NCBI GenBank assembly: GCA_037440405.1
Contig: JBBIUE010000008.1
Span: 1 to 64,000 of the forward strand
Length of the DNA stretch: 64,000 nucleotides
Reading direction: 5' to 3'
DNA from: JANMGV01 sp037440405
GTDB taxonomy: Bacteria; Planctomycetota; Planctomycetia; Pirellulales; Pirellulaceae
Below are positions 17,485 to 25,792 of the stretch, one piece after another. The translations under genes and the position numbers were made by a program. The notes below the pieces were generated by a model. The model was not told the DNA's origin. It worked only from the letters and a program-made list of their open reading frames with translations, and did no database searches. Each line of letters opens with the position of its first letter. The first letter of the stretch is position 1.

Positions 17485-18330
17485 CTATGCTCGACTTAAA
17501 CTCTTCATTGCTTCAGTAAGGCCGTTAGGAACCGGAAATCTGCCACTTCCAAAGATCTTCAAAACGTCATCAGACGTTTTCCCCAACTTAAAAAGCTATT
17601 GCCTGACCGTTCGTTGCCATGTGCGCCAGGTGCGGAACAGTCAGTGCAAGTTCTTCATGTCCAAGTGTTTAACTTGCTGTAATTAGCCTTCCACTCCTTG
17701 TCATAAATCCAGCTGCCGCCTCGCCGCGAGCCAGTGAAATTACCTCATCGGCACAACTGTTGTGCACCAATAGGCCGATTGCGCCGACTTGGTAGACGTG
17801 CTGGAAGTGGACTTCGATATTGTAGACGGATGCGGAGGCGCGGACTAGCTGAATGGAGCGGACAGCAGCAGGGCCATCATTGGTCAGCGGTTGCTCGCCT
17901 TCAACCAGCTCACTATGCGGCACCTTGTCATCGCAATCAACCGACCAGATGAGATGGACTGTCGTCCCTTTCCGAAACCTCCGTTCTGCCGTCAGCCGCA
18001 ACCACATCCAGTCGAGCAAGCACATCGACGCGACTGGTTCGAAACAGCAGGGCGTCGCAAATGACTGGCACTGACGAAACCCGTCCCTCGGCTAGGCTTT
18101 AGAACGGTCGCGTGGCGTGTAGATCTGGGCATGGGTGTAGTTGCGCGTTATGTTCGATTCTCCATCGACTCGACTTGATGGAGTCTTCAAAAGTAGGACT
18201 CGGCAGCCATAACGACTGCCCCTGCCGAACACTACCCCATAAATCAACCCCACGAAGAAGCCGAACCGACGGGTACAGGTGTACGCCAACCAGTTCAACA
18301 CGTTGATGCCCAAGCCTAGAGATCCATTCA
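17485..18330 (-). pseudogene. Decayed Hint-domain polymorphic toxin remnant (RHS-type)
   Basis: A broken gene on the minus strand. From about 18091 to 17672 one frame encodes the C-terminal half of a Hint (intein-like) pretoxin domain: VHLIWSVD, SELVEGEQPL, then VYNIEVHFQHVYQVGAIGLL and VHNSCADEV, the classic VYNxEV..H.YxVG..GLLVHNxC end. An in-frame TAA (17669-17671) interrupts it. The same frame then continues for 26 codons (TLGHEELAL, then HMATNGQAIAF) to a run of five T (17590-17594); removing one T restores KLGKTSDDVLKIFGSGR and PNGLTEAMKSLSRA before a TAG at 17485-17487. These 60 residues look like the toxin tip. Upstream, to 18330, a stretch with LGLGINVLNWLAYT faintly resembles the end of an RHS core. 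The key Hint block B His motif is degenerate. Read as a dead remnant of a once larger gene. Confidence 0.7.
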
Positions 18331-18377
18331 AACCTGGATGATTACGGGCGTTCCAGTCGACTTGGTGACATTCGCAT

Positions 18378-18806
18378 CTAACACTGTTTACCCAAGATCA
18401 TCAAAAACCCAAACCCCGCCTGGATCGCGGAGAAAAGCGATTGCCCCCCCCAAACCAAGCCCATTTGCAAACCAGGCCGTAAACACCTCTGCCCGAAACC
18501 AAGAGGCGATAGTAGCACCATCAGCCATGCAATTCCGATGAAGACACCGTAAATCCAATCTGCAGCTCCCACGAACGCGAGAGGAAGAAGAAAGAGCATC
18601 GTAATACTTCCGAACATAAAAATCGCGTCAACAGGCTTTTCAAGTAGTGATAACTCCACACATGCTACGATGCCTAACACTGGCCATGGAAGAATCGCAA
18701 GTAGCGAACCCATAATCACACTTGTCGGGGAGACGATCGAAGTGTCGTGCATCGGAAGCGATGCAGATGACAGCGGACCTGCGAAATGGTTCGAGTCTTC
18801 ATTCAT
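18378..18806 (-). CDS. Small four-helix membrane protein
   Basis: A 142-residue protein with about four hydrophobic helices (near residues 32-50, 60-78, 84-105 and 115-138) and a hydrophilic N-terminus. No family is recognised. It lies between the kinase gene and the Hint-toxin remnant on the same strand. Small membrane proteins next to polymorphic toxins are often immunity proteins, but these normally follow the toxin gene, whereas this one precedes it, so the link is weak. An internal ATG (residue 19) is a possible start. Confidence 0.55.
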   Translation of the reverse strand: MNEDSNHFAGPLSSASLPMHDTSIVSPTSVIMGSLLAILPWPVLGIVACVELSLLEKPVDAIFMFGSITMLFLLPLAFVGAADWIYGVFIGIAWLMVLLSPLGFGQRCLRPGLQMGLVWGGQSLFSAIQAGFGFLMILGKQC

Positions 18807-18870
18807 CGACGCAATTCCTATCTCTCACCGCTGTACTCCATTCCTCAAAGAAGCCGGTAACAAAGTTCAA

Positions 18871-21800
18871 TCAGTACTCAGCGACGACTTGCCATTCATT
18901 ATCCGTCTTGCGTAGCTGAACGTATCGGAAAGCAACGGGGGTCGAGAGCTTGAGCAAGACGTCGTTCACTTTGATCTTGAAACGTATGGAACGGTACAAT
19001 GATTCGCTCGACGGATTCGTTTCCGTGACATAGTCGCCTGCTGGGATATCAACCTGCTCAATCCGAAGCGAGTTGACCATCGCGCCAACAATAAAAGAGG
19101 GTATTGGATCCACGGCTGCTTGCTTTTTAAGAGCTACCAGCATTTCATCACGTTTTACTAAGACTCCAGATTCGGTCATTTTCCCTGGGACTTCGAGGCC
19201 AAAGTAGAACAGACGATTTCCTGGCAGCAATTGCACTTCTGGAGAATAGAGTTGATTCAACTTCTTCTCGTCAAAAACCATGCAAGCCCGAATCAGATCT
19301 TTTACAAAAGCGTTTACTTCTGGAGCGGGCTGAGTTGTGGGTGCGGTCGTCCGAGTGGGACCAGAAATCTTTGCGTCCTTGAATCCCAACCAGAAAACTG
19401 GATGCGGCTTCGCGTCCAAATGGTAGATCGCTATAGGTCCAGATGGTGATACCAAACTACCAAATCCATTGTCTTGGGATGTATCGCCAATCGTGCCCTC
19501 CAGTTTTACACTGTCTCCTGCCTTGAACGAGAGATTATCCGTTGTGTCGATGACAAGTGCATCGAGAAACGGGTTGGGATTCGCTGTGCGTACAGATTTC
19601 GGTATCAAGTGTACGACACCATTGAAATTCTTGGCTGCATCCTGTGCCAATTCGAATTCCCAATGAACGATTTGCCCTTGCAATGCTTTATTCACTTGAA
19701 ACTGGACGGTGTCTTCGGCAGGGGCCAAATCGACATATCCACCGGCACCATCGGTGATCGGCATGACTTCCGAGTTCGTATTTTCGCTACCAGGAGAAAT
19801 TGTGACTCGCTTCTCCAACGATGACTTATCTGGAACACGAGCCTTGCCAACGAGTTCGCCTAGGTAGGCGTCGAAGGCAAGAATATCAGACCTCCAGCCG
19901 TCGCTTGATGGTTTCACATCTTTAGGGCTGTCATTTTGCTCGACCTTCTCTGCAGTTGGCATCTGTGCGATCGTGCCGCTGGGAACCTTCCTTTGGCGAA
20001 CAATCTCCCACGCTTTGATGAACTGCGCTGTGTAACTATTCAAGAGTTGTGCTTCTCGAGCTTGCAACTGTGACGAGTTGATGGCAGGGTCTGCCTCGAT
20101 CTGAAAATTCCTCCAACCAGATTCGGTAAGCTCTGCTGTTGCGATCGCAATCGGATCCCGTTGTTTCACGCCAGGTGGCCAGATCGAACGCTGAACATTC
20201 AGGGAACTGTCAGTCGAGGTGACTCGATAGATATCTCCATAAAGCGGCAGAAACAGGTAGTAGTTATGCTCATCAGCGAGGAGTGCTGTTTTCGTCGTGT
20301 CGAGATCAACTACCTTCAGAAAAGTCTGAGGAACGGCGTTATCAATCGCTCGATCCCCCAAATAGACACCGTTTTTGTCTTTGACGACAGACTGGTGAAT
20401 TGCCTGGAACGTCGGCGCATCATATCCAACGATCTTTGAAGTGGCGAGCCACACACTGTACCGATCTGCGGCATACGGACTGTCATTACCAAAGGTACGA
20501 AAAGTATCGAGATCGGCCCCATCCAATGGAGTTGATGACCAGTAGGCACGATTCGCGTCCCGATAGAACGCTTGGTCAAGATGCCGAAACGATTTTGAAT
20601 CGGCACCGGAAATCTTTGTTCGCTGATACCATACACTTTGAGCATCCTTCCACACGGATCCGTCATTCACAAGTTCTACAGTCTGAGGATCGACCTCTTG
20701 GAGAGGCTCGCCGTACCACCACACATGATTTTTGTCTTTAGCGAGATTGAAGCCTATCACCTCGAAACTTGATACATCAGCCAATGGAAGTTCAACGACC
20801 CAATAGCGGCCCGGACTGATCCATTTGTAATAGACTTTGTTCTTATCCTTGGTGTACTCTTCGCTCAGTGCTTTAAAGCTCGCTGCATCGACGTTCGCGC
20901 ATTGGGTCCACTTTAGATTGGTAGCCTTAGCGAACCTGTCGAAATCTTGTCTTCCGGCCTGATCGATGCGCTGCTTATCGAAAAAAATAAAGTCACCCTG
21001 CCGCGAGTAACCGTGTCCAAGTACCTCCGAATTGGCTTCATCAAACTGCGTAATGGGTACTGTTGAGTTCGGTTGAAAGTAGCTCCCCAAGGCAATCGCC
21101 CCTATGAAAGCAAACATCATCAGAATCCCAATGGATAGGTAGTGGACTTTGGAAGTAAGCCAACTTCGACCAGCGGATTGATTTTTTGTAATTCGCTGAG
21201 GGGGCAGAGGGAAATTCTCGGGCTGCTGAACGTGGCCTAAGCACGCTGCCAGGAGCTCATGAACTTCACCAGCGGAATCGAAACGTTGGGCTCTTTCTTT
21301 GGCCATCATTTTTTCGATGATCTGAGCCAACCATTCCGGAATATCGGGATTCAACGCACGGATTGGTGTAGCAGATTCATCAATGATTCTCTTCATGACA
21401 CTGAGGGAAGACTCAGCTCGGAATGGTGGACGCCCGGTGCACATCGTGTACAGTGTGCTTCCTAGACTAAACAAGTCGCTACGTGCATCTACATTTTGGC
21501 CCGATGCCTGTTCGGGTGACATGTATTGTGGCGCGCCGAGATGGAATCCAGAGCGAGTTAGACTGGCGTCGTCGGCCGCGCGGGCAAGTCCAAAATCAGT
21601 GATGAGCGCGCGATCGATATCTTCTTCCAACAGAATGTTTGATGGTTTGATGTCTCGGTGTACAAGTCCCTGTTGATGTGCGGCAGAAAGACCATCGGCG
21701 ACCTGCATCCCGATGCGAAGGACCTCGCGCAATTCGAGTGAGCCATTGCTATCGATGCGAGCCTGCAGCGATTCGCCGGACACGTATTGCATGACGATGA

Positions 21801-22344
21801 ACGGAGCTTCTCGCTCAGTCTCGACATTGTGGATTGGTACGACATGTTGATGTACGATGGCGGCGGCTGCCCGTGCCTCACGCGAGAATCTTTTTCGGGC
21901 TGGTCCGCTGCTTGCGAGATAGGGAGCTAGGAGCTTGATTGCGACCGGTCGATTCAGTTCGGTATCGAAGGCTTTGAATACCACACCCATTCCGCCCGAT
22001 CCGATCAAACGTTCGACTTCATATCGCCCGAGTCGCCCGAGCATTTCTGGATGGTTCGGTGGTGACAGCAATTGCTTTGCCATCGACTCGGTCCAACGAA
22101 TGGCTGATTGATCATGCGACCAAGAAGTCAGATGGCGACACGAATCTACACTTGAATTTTCCGAGATAGCGGCTTTCAAACCTTGCCACAGCGCCACTGG
22201 GCCGGCCAATTCACTGATTCGCTGTTGGCAGCGAGCACAGGACTCGACGTGCGCAATCAGATTTTCGCTTGGCTCCGACCTCGGTTCGCTTCGGAGCATG
22301 AGTTCCAGCGCTCCGTCATCACAAGTTTCTCGGTTCTTATTCAT
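18871..22344 (-). CDS. Membrane Ser/Thr protein kinase with anti-sigma zinc motif and DKNYY-like repeats
   Basis: A 1157-residue protein. Residues 1-60 carry an HxxxCxxC anti-sigma zinc motif (His32, Cys36, Cys39). The kinase domain (about 108-375) has GSGGMGVV, the VAIKLL lysine, HRDIKPSN, DFGLARA and the APQYMSPEQ activation segment, so it should be active. A transmembrane helix follows near 402-425. Outside it lie about six repeats with the DKNxVYY pattern (for example TKDKNKVYYKW, AKDKNHVWWYG, VKDKNGVYLGD; about 450-680), then a long region of unknown fold, and a C-terminal domain of about 130 residues that resembles an NTF2-like/SnoaL-type fold. The start overlaps the stop of the ECF sigma factor by 4 bases. 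Together they form an ECF-STK unit in which the kinase likely senses an envelope signal and controls the sigma factor by binding or phosphorylation. Confidence 0.88.
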   Translation of the reverse strand: MNKNRETCDDGALELMLRSEPRSEPSENLIAHVESCARCQQRISELAGPVALWQGLKAAISENSSVDSCRHLTSWSHDQSAIRWTESMAKQLLSPPNHPEMLGRLGRYEVERLIGSGGMGVVFKAFDTELNRPVAIKLLAPYLASSGPARKRFSREARAAAAIVHQHVVPIHNVETEREAPFIVMQYVSGESLQARIDSNGSLELREVLRIGMQVADGLSAAHQQGLVHRDIKPSNILLEEDIDRALITDFGLARAADDASLTRSGFHLGAPQYMSPEQASGQNVDARSDLFSLGSTLYTMCTGRPPFRAESSLSVMKRIIDESATPIRALNPDIPEWLAQIIEKMMAKERAQRFDSAGEVHELLAACLGHVQQPENFPLPPQRITKNQSAGRSWLTSKVHYLSIGILMMFAFIGAIALGSYFQPNSTVPITQFDEANSEVLGHGYSRQGDFIFFDKQRIDQAGRQDFDRFAKATNLKWTQCANVDAASFKALSEEYTKDKNKVYYKWISPGRYWVVELPLADVSSFEVIGFNLAKDKNHVWWYGEPLQEVDPQTVELVNDGSVWKDAQSVWYQRTKISGADSKSFRHLDQAFYRDANRAYWSSTPLDGADLDTFRTFGNDSPYAADRYSVWLATSKIVGYDAPTFQAIHQSVVKDKNGVYLGDRAIDNAVPQTFLKVVDLDTTKTALLADEHNYYLFLPLYGDIYRVTSTDSSLNVQRSIWPPGVKQRDPIAIATAELTESGWRNFQIEADPAINSSQLQAREAQLLNSYTAQFIKAWEIVRQRKVPSGTIAQMPTAEKVEQNDSPKDVKPSSDGWRSDILAFDAYLGELVGKARVPDKSSLEKRVTISPGSENTNSEVMPITDGAGGYVDLAPAEDTVQFQVNKALQGQIVHWEFELAQDAAKNFNGVVHLIPKSVRTANPNPFLDALVIDTTDNLSFKAGDSVKLEGTIGDTSQDNGFGSLVSPSGPIAIYHLDAKPHPVFWLGFKDAKISGPTRTTAPTTQPAPEVNAFVKDLIRACMVFDEKKLNQLYSPEVQLLPGNRLFYFGLEVPGKMTESGVLVKRDEMLVALKKQAAVDPIPSFIVGAMVNSLRIEQVDIPAGDYVTETNPSSESLYRSIRFKIKVNDVLLKLSTPVAFRYVQLRKTDNEWQVVAEY

Positions 22345-22940
22345 TGAAGGTCCCGATATTGTTGGACGAGTTCCCTGATCCGTGCCATGACACGACTGCG
22401 AGCGAAGTAAATATTGCCGGGGCGAGTGTTAAGCTGTTTGGCTGCAGCTTCGACGGACAATTCTTGGATGGCTGTCAGCCAGAATGCTTGCCATGTGTGT
22501 TCCGCGACGGAATTGCGCACTTGCTCAGCAGCCCATTGAAAGACCCTTTGTTCGTACTCGCGATCCAAAGCACCGGAGAGCTCAGAAGGTGCGGGTAGAT
22601 TTGCCAAGTGTACCTCGGCCTGGCTACCTTCTGCTCCCAAGGAACTAGTCGCTTTCTGGGTGATCATATCGACTGCGGCGTTACGAGCGATTCGTAAAAT
22701 CCAGGCACGGAAACTGCCTCGTTCATCCCGCTCAAGCCATTTTGAAACCGAGCTGGCAACGGCCATAAACACCTCCTGAACAAGATTGTCCGCGTCTGCC
22801 GCTTGAAATCCGCGGCTCTTGGCAACCTTGAAGACGACGGGACCATAAATCATTGCGAACTCTTCCCACGCAGTCTTATCTTCTACGTCTTTAAGCCGCA
22901 AAATAAGGCTGGCTCGGGTTAATTCGTGAATCGGTTTCAT
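22341..22940 (-). CDS. ECF RNA polymerase sigma factor (kinase-associated)
   Basis: A 199-residue sigma-70-family factor of the planctomycete type. Region 2 spans about residues 10-95 with DADNLVQEVFMAVAS (2.2, core contact) and FRAWILRIARNAAVDMI (2.4). Region 4 runs from about 140 to 190 with ELSVEAAAKQLNTRPGNIYFARSRVMARI, quoted here in its key parts (SVEAAAKQLN and NIYFARSRVM), the helix-turn-helix for the -35 element. The gene is immediately followed, with ATGA overlap, by the Ser/Thr kinase carrying an anti-sigma motif; no separate anti-sigma gene is present. Confidence 0.9.
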   Translation of the reverse strand: MKPIHELTRASLILRLKDVEDKTAWEEFAMIYGPVVFKVAKSRGFQAADADNLVQEVFMAVASSVSKWLERDERGSFRAWILRIARNAAVDMITQKATSSLGAEGSQAEVHLANLPAPSELSGALDREYEQRVFQWAAEQVRNSVAEHTWQAFWLTAIQELSVEAAAKQLNTRPGNIYFARSRVMARIRELVQQYRDLQ

Positions 22941-23428
22941 GAGTGCAATGGCTCAATGTGTTGATTTGCTGCTAGCAGGAAGACGGAACGAGGATCCGAA
23001 ATCTTGCGCGAAACACGAACATTCTTGCAGATTTCTGCTAAATCGGCGTTTGAATCAGCGTGAACTCGCTGTGTGCGCTGGGAATCGTCCGCGTGGCCAT
23101 TGGTAGATGTCGATGCGCCCACCAATTCAAACAGAGAAAGTTGAACTCCATGCGTCACGCAGCCATCCAAGCATCCATCGATCCTTCTGGCTCGACTCGG
23201 CTTGCGACTTCCATACATTTTCAAATTGGCCCAAATGTTGTGGAAGGAATCTTACGAAAGCCAACGCTCAAACTTGTCACGACACTCCAACTGGGGAACT
23301 TGGGCTAGCAAATGGACAACCGTCAAGTTGGTCTTGTTCTGCATCTCCAAAGTTCACTATCTTCTTGCCCGAAGAGGCCAGTTCAATCCTTGGCTGTTGA
23401 GGCGCGGTTGATTGCAGGGGATACGGAG
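22941..23428. other. Divergent intergenic region (sigma factor / TPR lipoprotein)
   Basis: About 490 bases between divergent genes. ORFs on both strands are short and unlike any protein; the plus-strand frame of the TPR gene is open from 23312 but its extra 39 residues lack a signal-peptide character. No clear promoter or palindrome was found. Confidence 0.4.
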
Positions 23429-24220
23429 ATGACATATCAAGCTGATCAAGGTCGCAGGACGCCGTTCGCTCCGATCCTTCGATGGCTGGAATTCAAAGGT
23501 GTCCGTGGCGTTCAATTGACCCTCCTCTTGATGCTGTTCCCTCTGGTCGGAACCGGGGGCTGCCGATGGACGAGTACCGGACAGAACACGGTCGGAGTGC
23601 AGCTCTTTCAGCAGGGGCGTTTCGCAGAAGCGATGCAGCAGTTCGAGCAGTCGCGGCAAGCGGACCCAACCAATCCCGATACTTACTACAACTTGGCCGC
23701 AACCTATCACAAGCTCGGAGTAGCGGAGCGGAACAACACGCTCATCGATCAGGCCGAGGCACTCTACAATCAGTGCTTAGATATCTCACCGAATCACGTC
23801 GATTGTTACCGTGGGTTGGCGGTGTTGTTAGCCGAATCGGGACGTCCGGACAAAGCCTTTACGTTGCTGAAGAATTGGGCGGCGAACAACCCGACGCTGG
23901 CTGATCCCCGCGTCGAGCTGAGTCGCTTGCACCATGAGTTCGGCCAAACGAAGACGGCGGAACATTTGCTCGATGAAGCACTGGCGCTCGATCCGAACAA
24001 CTCCAAGGCATGGTCGGCCAAAGGGCGGATGCGAGAGTTGGCAGGAGACTTGGAACAAGCCGTCGTCGATTATCAGCAGAGCCTCGCGTTGAACAGTTTG
24101 CAGCCAGAACTTTATCAGCGAGTGGCCGCCCTTAACATCCGTTTAGCGGAACAAGCTATCACACGAACGGGAAGCACGGCGACGGGCACACAGCCAATCA
24201 ATCCACCGAGACGGTACTAA
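23429..24220 (+). CDS. TPR-repeat lipoprotein
   Basis: A 263-residue protein. The ATG at 23429 has AGGGG 8 bases upstream and gives a signal segment (QLTLLLMLFPLVG then TGGC, lipobox Cys near residue 45). At least four tetratricopeptide repeats follow, with unit features such as AMQQFEQSRQADPTNPDTYY, ALYNQCLDISPNHVDCYRGL, and AEHLLDEALALDPNNSKAW. The TPR array probably binds partner proteins at the membrane. The neighbourhood gives no further hint. It could belong to the PilF/Pil-biogenesis TPR group, but the match is general. Confidence 0.8.
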   Translation: MTYQADQGRRTPFAPILRWLEFKGVRGVQLTLLLMLFPLVGTGGCRWTSTGQNTVGVQLFQQGRFAEAMQQFEQSRQADPTNPDTYYNLAATYHKLGVAERNNTLIDQAEALYNQCLDISPNHVDCYRGLAVLLAESGRPDKAFTLLKNWAANNPTLADPRVELSRLHHEFGQTKTAEHLLDEALALDPNNSKAWSAKGRMRELAGDLEQAVVDYQQSLALNSLQPELYQRVAALNIRLAEQAITRTGSTATGTQPINPPRRY

Positions 24221-24678
24221 TTACGTCTCGTCCCAATTCGCGTAGAAGCGTTCGAGGTCAAGCTGGCCTTGCCAAGATGTTTCATCAGGTGACAGTGCTC
24301 ATACCGGAATGGGCTTACGGATTGGGAAGTCAGCTCATAAAATGTTGTGTCGTTTAACGAAATACGGAGCAATCGATGTCCGCGATGGCTATCAATGAGC
24401 CGACGCTAGGTCATGCTTCGGATGCCGACACAGCGCTTGGCCGCTTCATGTTGCGTCAGCCGAGTATCAACAGTTGATTTGTTGGAAATCCGAATGGATT
24501 CTCCACTGGAGTTTGAGCCAACTGAGCGAATGCCGGAAAAGGTCTTCAATGAACAAATTCGTCGGCATGCGCCGTTCCGTTGAGTTCAAAGTCGCTTGAG
24601 CAAGGTTCTAAGGGAAGAAAAATGGATCGCTTTCTGCGGCGATCGATGACATGCAGTTGAATTGGGTATGAGATAACG
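24221..24678. other. Intergenic region before serC with one possible small ORF
   Basis: About 460 bases. The only candidate is a 33-residue plus-strand ORF (24376-24477) listed separately. No terminator or riboswitch-like structure was recognised. Confidence 0.4.
24376..24477 (+). CDS. Possible small protein, 33 residues
   Basis: A short ORF starting with MSAMAINEPTLGHASDADTA, with GGAG at 24366-24369, 6 bases before the ATG. The ribosome site is its main support. The predicted product is soluble and matches no family. It may be a chance ORF. Confidence 0.2.
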   Translation: MSAMAINEPTLGHASDADTALGRFMLRQPSINS

Positions 24679-25785
24679 ATGACTACCGAAGTTTGTCAGG
24701 AACGCGTTTACAATTTTTCGGCTGGGCCAGCGGTAATGCCGGTCCCTGTACTTCAGCAGATTCGTGATGAGATGCTGTGCCTTCCTGGCTGTGGAGCGTC
24801 CATTCTAGAAATCTCGCATCGGAGCGAACCGTTCATCGCCATTCAGGAGTCGGCCAAGCAGCGATTGATTCGCTTGCTGAACATTCCAAGCGAATATGAC
24901 GTTCTATTCTTACAGGGTGGATCACGGCTTCAGTTTTCGATGGTTCCAATGAATTTTTTGCGGGGTCGCGAGCTGGCTTCGTATCTCGTCACGGGTACAT
25001 GGGGCGCGACGGCACTTGTCGAAGCCAAGCGAGAGGGAAACGTTCAAGTGGTTTGGGACGGCAAGTCAACGAACTACGATCGCTTGCCCGACCCGGCAAC
25101 TTTGTCCGTCGATCCCAAAGCGGCTTATCTTCATTTCACTAGCAATGAAACCATTCAGGGGGTCCAGTTCGCACAAGAACCGAACTCGGGAAGCGTGCCG
25201 TTGGTTTGCGATGTTTCCTCGGATTTTTTGAGTCGCCCGATCGATGTGACTCGATATGGTCTGATCTATGCTTGTGCCCAGAAAAACGCAGGGCCAGCGG
25301 GAGTAACCGTGGTCATCATTCGGAAGGATTGGCTAGCGTCCTGTCCAGACAATTTGCCAGGCTATATTTCGTATCAGAATCACGCCAAGGCGGATTCGAT
25401 GTGGAATACTCCCCCGACGTTTGCCATCTACGTGTTGGGACAAGTCGCGAATTGGTTAGAGGAAACCATTGGCGGTCTCGATGCGATGGCTACGATGAAT
25501 CGGCAGAAGGCGAACCTACTCTACTCCGTGATTGATCGTTATCCAGAGCTTTATGTCGGCCATGCCCAACTTGGTTGCCGCTCTCTGATGAACGTTACCT
25601 TCCGATTGCCAAACGCCGAAGTGGAAAAGGCCTTCCTTTCCGAATCGGCAAAGCAAGGAATGGACGCACTGCAAGGACATCGAAGCGTCGGCGGAATTCG
25701 CGCGAGCATTTACAATGCAATGCCGCGAGAAGGTGTGGAATGCCTTGCTCAGTTCATGACCGATTTTGCACAACGACATGCCTAA
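24679..25785 (+). CDS. serC: Phosphoserine aminotransferase
   Basis: A 368-residue class V aminotransferase of the normal SerC length. It starts with VYNFSAGPAVMPVPVLQQI; the substrate-binding SHRSEPF and the cofactor-binding FLQGGSRLQFSM follow, and the PLP lysine is in YACAQKNAGPAGVTVVII. The C-terminal HRSVGGIRASIYNAMP is the family signature. It converts 3-phosphohydroxypyruvate and glutamate into phosphoserine. It lies just before serA (8-base gap), so the two enzymes of the pathway are co-expressed. The usual GGGA/S motif after LFLQGG reads GGSR, which is common in SerC. Confidence 0.97.
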   Translation: MTTEVCQERVYNFSAGPAVMPVPVLQQIRDEMLCLPGCGASILEISHRSEPFIAIQESAKQRLIRLLNIPSEYDVLFLQGGSRLQFSMVPMNFLRGRELASYLVTGTWGATALVEAKREGNVQVVWDGKSTNYDRLPDPATLSVDPKAAYLHFTSNETIQGVQFAQEPNSGSVPLVCDVSSDFLSRPIDVTRYGLIYACAQKNAGPAGVTVVIIRKDWLASCPDNLPGYISYQNHAKADSMWNTPPTFAIYVLGQVANWLEETIGGLDAMATMNRQKANLLYSVIDRYPELYVGHAQLGCRSLMNVTFRLPNAEVEKAFLSESAKQGMDALQGHRSVGGIRASIYNAMPREGVECLAQFMTDFAQRHA

Positions 25786-25792
25786 GGACATT

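Noticed and set aside
18092..18331. 79-residue minus-strand ORF as a real gene
   Set aside because: It has no ribosome site; its first part faintly resembles an RHS core end and it leads into the Hint remnant, so it is treated as part of the decayed toxin.
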